From Peptoniphilaceae bacterium AM52-5BH (GTDB taxonomy: Bacteria; Bacillota; Clostridia; Tissierellales; Peptoniphilaceae), in NCBI GenBank assembly GCA_027669155.1, contig JAQEDR010000008.1, forward strand, positions 16,986 through 80,985: DNA of 64,000 nucleotides. Reading direction: 5' to 3'. Below are positions 8,011 through 17,784 of this stretch, one piece after another (positions within the stretch are counted from its first letter, which is position 1; each line of letters opens with the position of its first letter). The position numbers were made by a program, and so were the translations under genes. The notes below the pieces were generated by a model, which made no database searches, was not told the DNA's origin, and saw only the letters and a list, made by a program, of their open reading frames with translations.

Positions 8011-9112
8011 AAATTATTTTAAAATCGTAAGAGGCCACCTTAAGGCCATTGGCATATACACAGCTATATTCTTAGCTATAATATTTTTTTCAAATTCAAG
8101 TAATGATGAGTCTATAGACTATAAAAAGGCAAGAGCAGATATTTATATAGAAGATCTTGCCAAGAGCGACTTATCCAAGGCCTTTATCAAATATATGGAA
8201 AAAGAAAATAATATAGTCGATATGACTGGCAAAAATATAGACGATAATCTCTTTTATGGGAAGATTTCCACCTATATCAAGATTCCAGAAGACTTTGATA
8301 AGGAAAAGAAGCTTGAGATTAAAAATGGAATAAGCGGTAAGGATAGGCAGTATATAAAAGAGTCAATCAATCTATACCTAGATCAGATTATGACCTACGA
8401 AAAGGCAGGCTTTGATAAAAAAGAGATAATAGCTAATACAGAAGAAGACTTCAAGGAAAGTGTTAAGGTTAGTCTAAATAAGGATAGAGGACCAGTCGTA
8501 AGTAGCAAAATCCATGATTTCTTTAACCTACTAGCCTACGCATTTTTAAGCCAGATCATCCTTGTAGTATCTTTAATAAGCTTAACTTACAAGAATAAGG
8601 TTATAGCTATGAGAAATGAAGTATCTCCTATAAGTAGCTTTAGGAAAAATTTCGAACTTCTTATGGGTCACTTTGTCTTTGCTCTTGTATCCTGGGTCTT
8701 TTATATAATAATTTTCCTTATTATGTATGGAAGGGCAGCCCTAAGCACAAGGGTTCTTCTAATGATAGTAAATTCTATGATATTTGCCCTAAGTACGGTA
8801 AGTCTTGCTATTTTTATCACAAAACTTATAGAAAGTGAAAATGCTATGATGGCTGTAATGAATGTTTTCGCCCTAGCTTCATCCTTTCTAACAGGAGTAT
8901 TTGTCCCACAAGAAATCCTTAGCGAAAAGGCCCTAATGATAGGAAAAGTATTCCCAAGCTTTTACTATATAGCTAACAATGATATATTAGCGAGTGATTT
9001 TAATATGGAAAATTTTACTAGAAATATTGCAATCCTCATAGGATATATAATAATTCTTTTCTTTTTGAGCTTAGCTTTGGATAAAATCTTGTTAAGAAAA
9101 AAATATAGATAG
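7997..9112 (+). CDS. ABC-2 type exporter permease, subunit 2
   Basis: 371 residues with the same layout as its neighbour: an N-terminal helix (IGIYTAIFLAIIFFS), a large external loop and a C-terminal membrane block including FALASSFLTGVFVPQE, an ABC-2 permease-like segment. The start lies inside the end of subunit 1, so translational coupling is likely. The two permeases are probably diverged duplicates forming a heterodimer. Confidence 0.87.
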   Translation: MIVFKNYFKIVRGHLKAIGIYTAIFLAIIFFSNSSNDESIDYKKARADIYIEDLAKSDLSKAFIKYMEKENNIVDMTGKNIDDNLFYGKISTYIKIPEDFDKEKKLEIKNGISGKDRQYIKESINLYLDQIMTYEKAGFDKKEIIANTEEDFKESVKVSLNKDRGPVVSSKIHDFFNLLAYAFLSQIILVVSLISLTYKNKVIAMRNEVSPISSFRKNFELLMGHFVFALVSWVFYIIIFLIMYGRAALSTRVLLMIVNSMIFALSTVSLAIFITKLIESENAMMAVMNVFALASSFLTGVFVPQEILSEKALMIGKVFPSFYYIANNDILASDFNMENFTRNIAILIGYIIILFFLSLALDKILLRKKYR

Positions 9113-9269
9113 TATTTTTATAGGAAGATCTGGTATTTTCCTGACTAACAAACTGTTAATCATATATTTATCTTAGCCGATATTTCACATAAACTTTATA
9201 CAAACTTAATAATTATGACAAAGTATCGCCACAAATTTCTTGTATGATAGGGTATACAGGAGGTAGTTT

Positions 9270-10508
9270 ATGAGAAGAAATAAATCTGGTGGAGGTTTTT
9301 CACATTTTATTTCAGCCCTTTTGGGAGCTGTGATCGGCGGATTTGTTATTTATTTTCTCCTTGGTGGAGCAGCCAGTAAGGATAATAAAATTGCCGAAAG
9401 TGACAATAATCCAAAACAACAAATAGAAAGTAAGGAAAATAAGGAAAGTACAAAGAAGGATATAAATATAAATGCGGATGATTCAATCGAATCAGTCGTT
9501 GTCAAGAAGTCAATTGACTCAGTAGTTGGGATTAATACTATTTCTGAAGTTACACAAAATACCTTCTTCGGCCAACAATCTGGTTATGTTGAAGGAATAG
9601 GTTCTGGTTCAATCGTCACAGAAGACGGCTATATTGTAACCAACTCTCACGTTGTAAGTAATGGAGATGTAACCCAAATCAATGTTCTTTTCTCCAACGG
9701 AGAGACAAGTGAGGCAGAGCTAGTGTGGAATGATGCAGCTCTTGATCTTGCTATAATTAAGGTCAAAAAGGATAATCTTCCAGCAATTGAGCTAGGAGAT
9801 AGTGACGAGGTTAGTATTGGGGATAAGGCTATAGCTATTGGTAATCCTCTAGGATTTGAGCTTCAATCAACAGTAACTAGCGGTATCATTTCAGGTCTTA
9901 ATAGGACTGTGAAGTTTAATACTGGAGTGGGAATGGATGGATTAATGCAAACAGATGCTGCCATCAACTCAGGAAACTCTGGTGGGGCCCTACTTAATAC
10001 CAAGGGAGAGCTAATTGGAATCAATACTGCTAAGGCAGGTAATAGCGACGGAATAGGATTTGCTATTCCTATCAATATAGTAAAACCAGTTATAGAAAAG
10101 GTAAGAAAGACTGGTAAGTTCAATTCAGTCTATCTTGGAATTACTGGCCAATCAGTAGACTATATAAAACAAATTCCAAACTTCAATACCGAAAAGCTAG
10201 GAACTGATGAGGGTGTCTATGTTGTATCAAGCTTTGATAAAAATAGCGATATCGAAGAAGGCGATGTGATAACAGCTATAGATGGAATGGCTGTTAAGGA
10301 TATGAATAGCCTAAGGAAGGCTCTATTATCATATGAAGTAGGAGATAAGGCAAAACTTACTGTCTATAGAGATGGATCTAAGAAGGAAATTGACGTAGAA
10401 TTTAATATAGATTCTTCAAATATAGACGAGTTTAACGAGGCTCAACCAAGCCAAGATAATAATGAAGAAAGAGGGGGAAGATTAAACCCATTCTTTAACC
10501 TTCCATAG
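9270..10508 (+). CDS. htrA: HtrA/DegP-family serine protease with one PDZ domain, membrane-anchored
   Basis: 412 residues. A single N-terminal membrane helix (residues about 12-34) is followed by a charged linker and a trypsin-like domain with the catalytic triad H127 (TNSHVV), D159 (ALDLAI) and S237 (GNSGGA). One PDZ domain covers about residues 300-385 (DEGVYVVSSFD...IEEGDVITAIDG). This is the usual Firmicute HtrA: anchored with the protease outside, degrading misfolded exported proteins. ATG at 9270 follows AGGAGG. It stands alone, with a terminator 7 bases after the stop. Confidence 0.94.
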   Translation: MRRNKSGGGFSHFISALLGAVIGGFVIYFLLGGAASKDNKIAESDNNPKQQIESKENKESTKKDININADDSIESVVVKKSIDSVVGINTISEVTQNTFFGQQSGYVEGIGSGSIVTEDGYIVTNSHVVSNGDVTQINVLFSNGETSEAELVWNDAALDLAIIKVKKDNLPAIELGDSDEVSIGDKAIAIGNPLGFELQSTVTSGIISGLNRTVKFNTGVGMDGLMQTDAAINSGNSGGALLNTKGELIGINTAKAGNSDGIGFAIPINIVKPVIEKVRKTGKFNSVYLGITGQSVDYIKQIPNFNTEKLGTDEGVYVVSSFDKNSDIEEGDVITAIDGMAVKDMNSLRKALLSYEVGDKAKLTVYRDGSKKEIDVEFNIDSSNIDEFNEAQPSQDNNEERGGRLNPFFNLP

Positions 10509-10514
10509 ATGACT

Positions 10515-10540
10515 GACCCGGAGAAATCCGGGTCTTTTTC
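10515..10540 (+). terminator. Intrinsic terminator of htrA
   Basis: Perfect 8-bp stem GACCCGGA/TCCGGGTC with a GAAA tetraloop, followed by TTTTTC. Confidence 0.92.
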
Positions 10541-10590
10541 TATTGGGTAATATATATTATCTTGTGTAGAACGTAGTAGAATAAGTCTAA

Positions 10591-10713
10591 GAGATCCCTC
10601 CACTAGGGTCGGGACAAGGGAGGGAAGGAGGAACTTTTCCTGTTTATATAATTTATTCTTATAATTATTATCTCCCTTATGTCGAGCGGAGCGAAGCGTA
10701 GTCGAGACATCTC
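10591..10713. repeat. Type A intergenic repeat, short form
   Basis: The left arm begins GAGATCCCTCCACTAGGGTC and leads to ACAAGGG; the right arm starts at CCCTTATGTCGAG and ends GTCGAGACATCTC. The arms are imperfect inverted repeats of each other. The middle is AT-rich and contains AACTTTTCCTGTT, also seen in slightly altered form in the next copy. Confidence 0.75.
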
Positions 10714-10722
10714 AAAGTAAAA

Positions 10723-11139
10723 GAGATCCCTCCACTACGGTCGACGGTAGCTTGCGGGCTCAGGTCCAAAGACCTTCACCTCGCCAAGCTTCGATTTTGA
10801 ACTCTTCGAGTTCTTGGAACTTATTTTTCAAATAAGTCCCACTTATTCGATTTTTTACAAAAATCGAAGCCCGACTGTCCGGCACTCTGCCATCAGCTCA
10901 CTATGTTCGTTGTGGTCAGAACCATTAGGGATAAGGGGGGGAAGGTATGGTAGGGATAAGGGGAAGTTGCTTAGGTCTAAAGGGAGAGAAGATATTTCCT
11001 GTTTTTATAATTTATTATTATATGCATCAACTCCTCTAGGTCATTCTCATTCAAGACTTCGATTAACTATTATCAAGAGCATAGTGAGTTTCTTACTTTC
11101 CCTTATGTCGAGCGGAGCGAAGCGTAGCCGAGACATCTC
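10723..11139. repeat. Type A intergenic repeat, long form with four internal hairpins
   Basis: 417 bases between arms of the same type. Four hairpins occur in order: 10799-10813 (GAACTC-TTC-GAGTTC), 10816-10840 (stem ACTTATTT/AAATAAGT), 10846-10868 (TTCGATTTT/AAAAATCGAA) and 10869-10883 (GCC...GGC). Before them is CGACGGTAGCTTGCGGGCTC; after them a stretch GCCATCAGCTCACTATGTTC, then GTGGTCAGAACCATTAG. Both flanking stretches recur in the 51162-51443 copy. An open frame across it (10814-11158) is made of repeat sequence and is not a gene. Confidence 0.75.
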
Positions 11140-11171
11140 AAATTTCTTATTTCTCTAGTCAATATTTTTCC

Positions 11172-11200
11172 TTGACTCATCTGTACAAAGGGTGTATAAT
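11172..11200 (+). promoter_or_regulatory. Sigma-A promoter of the ylxM-ffh-rplS operon
   Basis: TTGACT (11172-11177) and TATAAT (11195-11200) with 17-base spacing. A small hairpin, GTCAAG (11207-11212)/CTTGAC (11220-11225), lies just before the Shine-Dalgarno AGGTG. Confidence 0.87.
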
Positions 11201-11235
11201 AGTCGAGTCAAGTAAAAGACTTGACAGGTGATTTT

Positions 11236-11559
11236 ATGGAAAAAATAGTAAAAGTGGCTCAATTATTTGACATATACGGCGCACTTCTTAATGAAAAACA
11301 AAGAGATGTTATTAATTGTTATTATAACGAAGATTTATCCCTACAGGAGATTGCAGACAATACCGATAGGAGCAAGCAAGCTATTTCGGATATGATCAAA
11401 AGATCTGAGGATAAATTATTTGAGTTTGAAGATGAGCTTTCTTTACTGAAAAGCCGCGAGGAACTGAAAGATGCTCTTATTAGTATAAGAGAGCTGATGG
11501 AAAGTTCAAATTATGAAATGGCAATTAGTAAAATAACGGACGTAATAGATACGATTTAG
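11236..11559 (+). CDS. ylxM: YlxM/UPF0122 SRP-associated HTH protein
   Basis: 107 residues from ATG 11236, chosen because AGGTG ends 5 bases before it; an in-frame TTG at 11221 overlaps that ribosome binding site. LNEKQRDVINCYYNEDLSLQEIADNTDRSKQAISDMIKR is a sigma-70-region-4-like helix-turn-helix, as in YlxM. In other Firmicutes YlxM is encoded with ffh and is linked to the signal recognition particle. Here it is the first gene of the operon, 11 bases before ffh. Confidence 0.87.
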   Translation: MEKIVKVAQLFDIYGALLNEKQRDVINCYYNEDLSLQEIADNTDRSKQAISDMIKRSEDKLFEFEDELSLLKSREELKDALISIRELMESSNYEMAISKITDVIDTI

Positions 11560-11570
11560 AGAGGGATGCT

Positions 11571-12908
11571 ATGGTATTTGAAGGCCTTTCGGAAAGACTC
11601 CAGGAGACTCTTGGAAAACTTACAGGAAAAGGAAAATTAAGTGAAAAAGATATAGATGCCGCTATGAGAGAGATAAGACTCTCTTTACTAGAAGCAGATG
11701 TTAACTACAAGGTTGTTAAGGACTTTGTAAAGACAATCAAGGAAAGATCACTTGGGCAAGATGTTATGACTTCCCTATCACCAGGACAGATGGTAGTAAA
11801 GATCGTAAACGAAGAGCTAACCGCTCTTATGGGTAAGGAAAATTCTAAGCTTGACCTTAAGGGATCTACCCCACACATGGTTATGATGGTAGGTCTACAG
11901 GGTTCTGGTAAGACAACCCATTCGGGTAAACTTGTACTTAAGCTAAAGAAGGAAAACAGAAACCCAATGCTTACAGCCCTAGATATCTACAGGCCTGCAG
12001 CTATCGAGCAACTTAAGGTTGTAGGAAAAACTGCTGGTGTAGAAGTATTCGATAAGGATAAGCAAGATCCAGTTAAGACTGCAAGAGAAGCTAAAGATTA
12101 TGCAAGACTTAACAATCACGATGTGGTGATCCTCGATACGGCTGGTCGTTTACAAATTGATACGGATCTAATGGATGAGCTTAAAAATATTAAAGAAGCA
12201 GTAAATCCTGACGAGATACTTCTTGTTGTCGATGCAATGACAGGACAAGAAGCGGTCAATGTTGCAAAGACCTTTGACGATTACCTAGACATCACAGGCG
12301 TAGTACTCACAAAGCTAGACGGTGATGCCAGAGGTGGTGCAGCCCTATCAATTAGACAAGTAGTAGGAAAACCAATCAAGTTTATAGGTGTTGGGGAGAA
12401 GCTCGAAGATCTTGAGCCTTTCCATCCAGACAGGATGGCGAACAGGATCCTCGGCATGGGAGATGTCTTATCTCTGATAGAAAAGGCTGAAAAAGAGCTA
12501 TCTATCGAAAATGCCAAGGAACTAGAACGTAAGATGCGTGAGCAAACTTACACCTTGGACGACTTCATGGAACAAGTTCAACAGATAAGAAATATGGGAC
12601 CATTGGAAGATTTACTTGCGATGATTCCAGGAGTAAACTCCAAGATGCTTAAGGGAGTTGATATCGATGATAGGGGATTTGTTAGAATCGAAGCCCTCAT
12701 AAGTTCCATGACTAAGGAAGAAAGAGAAAAACCTGAAATCATTGGCAAGAGCAGAAAAGAAAGAATAGCCAAGGGTTCAGGAGTAGATATCAAAGAACTT
12801 AACAAATTGCTCAAACAGTTCAAAGAACTGAAGAAAATGATGAAGAAAATGACAGGCATGAAAGCCAACAAAAGAGGCAGAAAACTACCAAAAATGCCTT
12901 TCTTTTAG
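11571..12908 (+). CDS. ffh: Signal recognition particle GTPase Ffh
   Basis: 445 residues, the normal length. An N-terminal helical bundle is followed by the GTPase domain with P-loop GLQGSGKTT, ALDIYRPAAIEQL, LDTAGRLQ (G3) and TKLDGDARGG (G4). The C-terminal methionine-rich M domain binds SRP RNA and signal peptides (MEQVQQIRNMGPLEDLLAMIPG, then the LKKMMKKMTG end). It is the cytoplasmic targeting factor for membrane and exported proteins. Confidence 0.97.
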   Translation: MVFEGLSERLQETLGKLTGKGKLSEKDIDAAMREIRLSLLEADVNYKVVKDFVKTIKERSLGQDVMTSLSPGQMVVKIVNEELTALMGKENSKLDLKGSTPHMVMMVGLQGSGKTTHSGKLVLKLKKENRNPMLTALDIYRPAAIEQLKVVGKTAGVEVFDKDKQDPVKTAREAKDYARLNNHDVVILDTAGRLQIDTDLMDELKNIKEAVNPDEILLVVDAMTGQEAVNVAKTFDDYLDITGVVLTKLDGDARGGAALSIRQVVGKPIKFIGVGEKLEDLEPFHPDRMANRILGMGDVLSLIEKAEKELSIENAKELERKMREQTYTLDDFMEQVQQIRNMGPLEDLLAMIPGVNSKMLKGVDIDDRGFVRIEALISSMTKEEREKPEIIGKSRKERIAKGSGVDIKELNKLLKQFKELKKMMKKMTGMKANKRGRKLPKMPFF

Positions 12909-12930
12909 GCTAAATCAATAGGAGGAAACA

Positions 12931-13176
12931 ATGGCAGTTAAAATTAGATTAAAGAGAATGGGACAAAAGAAAAAACCATTCTACAGAGTTGTAGTAGCAG
13001 ATTCAAGAAGCCCAAGAAATGGTAAATTCATCGAAGAAATTGGAACATATAACCCAATCTCAAATCCAAAAGAGTTTAGAGTAGATAACGAAAAAGCTAA
13101 ACAATGGATCCAAAATGGTGCAAAACCAACATCTATCGTTGAAAAACTATTCAAAGACAACGACGTATTAGCATAA
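12931..13176 (+). CDS. rpsP: 30S ribosomal protein S16
   Basis: 81 residues: [30 protein letters not shown] is the standard S16 N-terminus and GTYNPI the conserved turn. ATG follows AGGAGG. It lies between ffh and khpA, the usual Firmicute order. Confidence 0.98.
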   Translation: MAVKIRLKRMGQKKKPFYRVVVADSRSPRNGKFIEEIGTYNPISNPKEFRVDNEKAKQWIQNGAKPTSIVEKLFKDNDVLA

Positions 13177-13177
13177 G

Positions 13178-13402
13178 ATGAAAGAATTAGTAGAACTAAT
13201 TGTTAAAGAATTAGTAGAAGATAAGGATGCTGTATCAATCGAAGAAAGTAGAGATGGTGGAGAAGTAGATATACTAATCCACGTAGCAGAATCCGATAAG
13301 GGCAGAGTTATAGGAGTTCGTGGAAATATAATCAATTCCATAAGAGCCATAGCCCGTGCTTGTGCAATCAAGGAAGATGTTAAGGTCAACATAAGAATAT
13401 GA
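13178..13402 (+). CDS. khpA: KH-domain RNA-binding protein KhpA
   Basis: 74 residues, a single KH domain with the GxxG loop in GRVIGVRGNIINSIRAIAR. KhpA pairs with KhpB/Jag in related bacteria and affects cell elongation and RNA regulation. It starts 1 base after the rpsP stop and its own stop overlaps rimM as ATGA. Confidence 0.93.
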   Translation: MKELVELIVKELVEDKDAVSIEESRDGGEVDILIHVAESDKGRVIGVRGNIINSIRAIARACAIKEDVKVNIRI

Positions 13403-13887
13403 GAATAACAGTAGCTGAGGTAATATCAACACACGGAATCAAGGGAAATGTAAAAGTAAAATCATTTTCTGATTATGAGAAAAGATTCGATAAGGGAAGC
13501 AAGGTCTACATTGGAGATGAACTTCTCACCATAGAAGACTCCTTCGACCAAAAGGGCCTAAAGGTCATAAAGTTTGTCGAATACAATGATATAAATGATT
13601 CCCTAAAACTAGTTGGTAAGGACATAACTATCGAAGAAGAAGATCTAGGAGAGCTTAAGGAAGATGAATTCTACATCTATAAGCTCGTAGGACTTGACAC
13701 TTACTCCAATGGGCAAAAAGTGGGCAAGGTCAAGGACGTAATATCTGGAGTCTATCCAAACGATGTTTATGTCATAGAAACTATAGATAATAAAGAAATA
13801 TTATTACCAGCCTTAAAAACTGTTATCAAAAATGTTGATATAAAAAACAACAAAATAGAAGTAGATAACCTAAGAGATTATGAATAG
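13399..13887 (+). CDS. rimM: Ribosome maturation factor RimM
   Basis: 162 residues: the N-terminal RimM domain (VISTHGIKGNVKVKSFSDYEKRF) and a C-terminal PRC-barrel (EFYIYKLVGLDTYS...EILLPAL). It assists assembly of the 30S head. It overlaps khpA by 4 and trmD by 8 bases, so the group is tightly coupled. Confidence 0.95.
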   Translation: MRITVAEVISTHGIKGNVKVKSFSDYEKRFDKGSKVYIGDELLTIEDSFDQKGLKVIKFVEYNDINDSLKLVGKDITIEEEDLGELKEDEFYIYKLVGLDTYSNGQKVGKVKDVISGVYPNDVYVIETIDNKEILLPALKTVIKNVDIKNNKIEVDNLRDYE

Positions 13888-14596
13888 TGTTACCATACTT
13901 ACCCTATTTCCAGAAAGCTTCGAGTTCCTCAAGACTTATGGAGTAATAGGAAAAGCAATCGAGAACAAAAAACTAGAAATAAAAATAGTAGACATAAGAG
14001 ATTTCAGTAATGACAAGCACAACCATGTAGACGATACAGTATACGGTGGGGCAGCCGGTATGCTTATCAAACCACAAGTTCTATATGATTGTTTGATGTC
14101 TGTGAAGAAACCAAAATCAAAAGTCTGCTTCATGTCAGCAGCAGGCAAGAAATTAAATCAGAAATTAGCAATCGACTTTGCAGAAATCAAAGATCTAATA
14201 ATAATATGTGGCCACTACGAAGGAATTGATGCGAGAATTACTAACCACTATGTCGACTACGAAATATCTATAGGAGACTATGTCCTAACAGGCGGAGAGA
14301 TCCCAGCCATGGTTCTTATAGATTCAATGGCAAGATTCATAGATGGAGTTGTAGGAAAGAAAGAATCTCTAACCACAGACTCCCACTACAACACTCTCTT
14401 GCAACAAGATGAATACACCAAGCCAAGAAATTTCAACGGATACTTCGTTCCAAGCGAGCTTGTAAGCGGAGATCACAAGAAGATAGCCGAGTGGAACAGG
14501 AAAAGTGCAATAGAGAAAACAAAAAGAGTTAGGCCAGACTTATACGAGAAATTCTTACGAGAGGAGAGCAAAGATGGAATTAATCAAAAAAATTGA
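13880..14596 (+). CDS. trmD: tRNA (guanine-N1)-methyltransferase TrmD
   Basis: 238 residues. [18 protein letters not shown], the AdoMet-binding knot ([13 protein letters not shown]...[13 protein letters not shown]) and [19 protein letters not shown] are all TrmD signatures. It makes m1G37 in tRNA, preventing frameshifting. The end overlaps rplS by 23 bases. Confidence 0.97.
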   Translation: MNSVTILTLFPESFEFLKTYGVIGKAIENKKLEIKIVDIRDFSNDKHNHVDDTVYGGAAGMLIKPQVLYDCLMSVKKPKSKVCFMSAAGKKLNQKLAIDFAEIKDLIIICGHYEGIDARITNHYVDYEISIGDYVLTGGEIPAMVLIDSMARFIDGVVGKKESLTTDSHYNTLLQQDEYTKPRNFNGYFVPSELVSGDHKKIAEWNRKSAIEKTKRVRPDLYEKFLREESKDGINQKN

Positions 14597-14921
14597 ACAA
14601 GAAAACCTACGTAAAGAAAACTTCGATTTCAACGTAGGAGATACAATAAGACTAAGCTACAGAATCAAAGAGGGAGATAAGGAAAGACTTCAAGACTTCG
14701 AAGGAACTGTAATCTACATCAATGAAGGTGGAATCAACAAATCTTTCACAGTTAGAAGAATCAGCTACGGAGTTGGAGTAGAAAGAACATTCCAATATCA
14801 CTCACCAAGAATCGAAAAACTACACGTTGTTAGACGTGGTAAGGTAAGAAGAGCTAAACTTAAATACCTTAGAGATCGTCAAGGTAAGGCAGCTAAAGTT
14901 AAAGAAAAAACAAATTACTAA
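14574..14921 (+). CDS. rplS: 50S ribosomal protein L19
   Basis: 115 residues with [26 protein letters not shown], the [16 protein letters not shown] block and [22 protein letters not shown]. The ATG follows AGGAGAGCAAAG inside the trmD end. Last gene of the operon, directly followed by a terminator. Confidence 0.98.
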   Translation: MELIKKIEQENLRKENFDFNVGDTIRLSYRIKEGDKERLQDFEGTVIYINEGGINKSFTVRRISYGVGVERTFQYHSPRIEKLHVVRRGKVRRAKLKYLRDRQGKAAKVKEKTNY

Positions 14922-14925
14922 AACT

Positions 14926-14967
14926 AAGGACTTTTGCAAAATTATATTTGCAGAAGTCTTTTTTTAT
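14926..14967 (+). terminator. Intrinsic terminator of the ylxM-rplS operon
   Basis: AAGGACTTTTGCAAA pairs with TTTGCAGAAGTCTT (one bulge, G-U pairs), then a run of T. Confidence 0.85.
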
Positions 14968-15022
14968 CATTCTTATGATTTATGATATTATTATATTAAC
15001 TCATAGATACATAGAGGCTAAG

Positions 15023-15901
15023 ATGGTAGATGAAAGAAAAGAATTTGGCAAAAAACTAATATAAATAAGAGAAGCGAAATGCCCAAGACAGGCTGATGTG
15101 GCAGTCATATCAGATATAAGTCAAAGAACAATAGGAAGGCTTGAAAGAGGAGAAATAGAATCGGCATCCGTAGATAGTCTAATAGAACTATCCAAAATAT
15201 ATGATATAGATATACTAAGCCTATACAAAAAATACATTTATGGAAGTTTTTACATACTAGAAGAAATCAAGAACTCTTTAGATATCAATGCAATGTTTCT
15301 AACAAAGGATCTAAGAATAGACCTATTAGAAAAAATAAACTTGATAAAGGATAGCAGAGAACTAAGAGCAAGAAAATATGAGCTAGACCTCCTAGAACTA
15401 TTTATACGCTATTTAAACTCGGAAATAACTAGCGACCAGTTAAGTAAAATATATGAGGACCTATCCTCAACTAAGATCAAAAGAAAAAACTTCGAAAATC
15501 TTGACCTGCCAGGGATAGACCTCCGCATATTATTAAACATAGCATCCACTACCCAAGATTTTAAGGGTATTGATAGGGTGGAGATATTTAATAAGTGTAA
15601 AAATCAAGATAAAGAGAAGGTAGTAAAAATAGCTACTTGTAATAATCTGGCTAATTGGAATATAGTAAATAAAAATTATGAAGAAGCTATTAAAATAACA
15701 AATGAAGGAATAGGATATGCAATAGAGAACTCTTCGATAGATGCTTTAATATACCTATATTTTTCAAAGTTTCTTGCATCTTATAGATTATATGATAATT
15801 ATGAGAAATCACTTACATCGACAAAAATTCTATAAGAAAATATAGTGAATGAAAACTTAGTGAATAAGGTAAATGAGAAAATAAAATATATATTAGACTG
15901 A
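15023..15901 (+). pseudogene. XRE-family regulator with helical C-terminal region, broken by two in-frame stops
   Basis: ATG 15023 starts MVDERKEFGKKLI, then TAA at 15062-15064, then in the same frame IREAKCPRQADVAVISDIS and QRTIGRLERGEIESASVDS, a clear Cro/C1-type helix-turn-helix. The frame runs to TAA at 15833-15835 and would continue ENIVNENLVNKVNEKIKYIL to TGA at 15899-15901. The long alpha-helical remainder resembles the TPR-like part of Rgg/PlcR-type peptide-responsive regulators. A GTG at 15098 could restart translation but would lose half of the HTH. Both lesions are TAA, so it looks like a decayed regulator beside decayed insertion sequences. Confidence 0.72.
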
Positions 15902-16306
15902 GCTAAAAAACTAGAGATATGCTTATGCCTAGCTTTTTAATAATTTCAAATAGAATGAGATTCGTATGTTATGATCATAACATCTATAACACTTTCTTCA
16001 TCTTCAGCATAAGCATTTGTAATATTTACTAAATACGGTATTAGTAGGATTAATAAAACTGAAATAAAATCTTATGTATCTTGTCAAAGGCACATGTGCC
16101 TTTGACAAATTAGACTAATATGTTGTATTCTTATATCGATATTATTAATAATAAAAATAACAAATTTAGAAGAAATAGTGGACTTTTGTAATGGGGGATG
16201 TTTTGTCGAAAAACAGATTGTTAATAATAAGTATGATAAATGTTGTGATCCGAAATGTTATAGGTATTTAGGTGTGGAGTAATGTTAGTTTATCTTTTTA
16301 GATATA
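15902..16306. other. AT-rich gap without a supported gene
   Basis: 405 bases between the broken regulator and the IS256 element. It holds a 28-bp perfect palindrome (listed separately) and, on the minus strand from 16071 to 15946, a frame that reads like a signal peptide with an Ala-Tyr-Ala cleavage-site pattern but has no ATG, GTG or TTG. Otherwise nothing recognisable. Confidence 0.5.
16081..16108. repeat. 28-bp perfect palindrome
   Basis: The half site is TTGTCAAAGGCACA, followed at once by its exact reverse complement. No T tract follows, so it is not a classical terminator. It could be an operator or a hairpin, possibly connected with the broken regulator upstream. Confidence 0.7.
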
Positions 16307-17598
16307 GTCCGTATAATTGTGTAAAAAGAAAAGGTCATTCGAAACCTAAACTAGTGCAATGTTTTTAACCACAAAAACAACTAGGAGGAACAATTGACCC
16401 AATTACACTTTACAATTAATCAAGAAGAAATACAAAATTTAATTAATGAATCTGTAGATAATAAAATTGCCAAGTCGATTTTAACAAAAGTTTTTAATGA
16501 ACTTATGGAAAAAGAGAGAGATGAATATTTAGAAAATACAGCCTATCAAAGGGATCCTAACAGAGTCACCTACCGCAATGGATACTATGAACGTGACTAT
16601 ACTACAAAAATAGGAACTCTTACCCTAAGAGTTCCTAGAACAAGAGATGGTAAATTCTCGACAGAACTATTCGAAAGATATCAAAGAAACGAGAAAGCAC
16701 TACTAATAACCTTGCTAGAATATGTCCAAGGAGTATCAACAAGGAAAGTATCCAAGGTAATAGAAAACATGTGTGGAAAAACATATTCCAAATCCTTTGT
16801 ATCATCCTTAACTAAAGATCTTGATGAAGAAGTAAAACTATGGAGAAATAGTGACCTAAGTACGATAAAATACCCCTACATAATTGTAGATGTAGTATAC
16901 ATAAAAGAAAGGGAAAACAATAGAGTGGTATCAAAGGCCTATCATATTGCAATAGGAATAAATGAGAAAGGAAATAGAGAAATAATAGGATTATACTTAA
17001 GTTCTAGCTAAAGTTAATATTCATGGTCAAATTTCTTTTAATATTTAAAATCTAGAGGACTATCTGTACTTAAAATGCTAATATCGGATACTCACAAAGG
17101 TCTAGTAAAAGCAATAAAAGAAACTTTTGTAAATGTAATATGGCAAAGATGTCAGGTACATTTCTTAAGAAATATCCTATCGAGAGCACCAAAGAAAAAC
17201 ACTGAAGAATTTAGAACTGAAATCAAAACACTATTTAAAATCCAAGATATCAGCTTGGCAAGAAAAATGAAAGAAGAAATATTCTTAAAATACGAAACTG
17301 AAAAGAAATTTCAAAACTCTTTAGACACCTTAGATAAAGGATTTGAAGATGCCTTTGCATATCTAGCTAACGATGTAATTCATAGTAGACTTAGGTCAAC
17401 AAATTGCTTAGAAAGATTGAATCAAGAAGTTAGAAGACGTGAAAAAGTCGTTAGAATATTTCCGAATGAAGATTCAGCTATTCGATTGATAGGCGCAATC
17501 CTCATTGATATCAATGAGGATTGGATAACAACTTCTAAATTGTATATTAGAATGAAATAGGAAATATTGTGCTAGGAAATTTACACAATATTATGGAC
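16307..17598 (+). mobile_element. IS256-family insertion sequence, inactive
   Basis: The ends are imperfect inverted repeats: GTCCGTATAATTGTGTAAA at the left, and on the minus strand GTCCATAATATTGTGTAAA at the right. The total of about 1.29 kb fits IS256. No clear target duplication remains at the flanks. Confidence 0.75.
16394..17560 (+). pseudogene. IS256-family transposase, three in-frame TAA stops
   Basis: Start TTG at 16394 with AGGAGG 5 bases before it. The N-terminal part has the Mut-type layout (RVTYRNGYYERDYTTKIGTL, then LRVPRTRDGKFSTELFERYQ) and a first acidic motif in IIVDVVYIKERE. The frame is stopped by TAA at 17009-17011, 17015-17017 and 17039-17041. It then continues unchanged with YLKSRGLSVLKMLISDTHKG (second Asp), the WQRCQVHFLRN motif and the late NCLERLNQEVRRR region. 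With no frameshift, the damage is purely nonsense changes. Confidence 0.87.
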
Positions 17599-17689
17599 TT
17601 GACTAAATTTAAACTCTAAATAACAAGTAGAAAAGTAAAATTATTTTGCTCTTTTACTTGACTTTTGTTAGCAGGTTTTTTTACAAAAA

Positions 17690-17734
17690 AAATCGTGTTG
17701 ACAGAAGTATCATTTACTTCTACCAACACGATTT
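17690..17734 (-). terminator. Long hairpin, terminator for minus-strand transcription
   Basis: AATCGTGTTGACAGAAGTA (17691-17709) pairs with TACTTCTACCAACACGATT (17715-17733) with two mismatches. On the minus strand it is followed by eight T. It lies downstream of the IS21 fragment and could also be an old element end. Confidence 0.6.
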
Positions 17735-17784
17735 ATTATAGACCCTATGAATGTGAACCACACTTAGTTGTTGCTTATGGTTTT

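Noticed and set aside
10814..11158. 114-codon open frame
   Set aside because: It lies wholly within a long type A repeat and its hairpins; the translation has no domain character and no proper ribosome binding site.
16394..17560. Reassignment of TAA as a sense codon to explain the interrupted transposase
   Set aside because: TAA is used as the normal stop by most intact genes in the window, so simple pseudogene decay is the better explanation.
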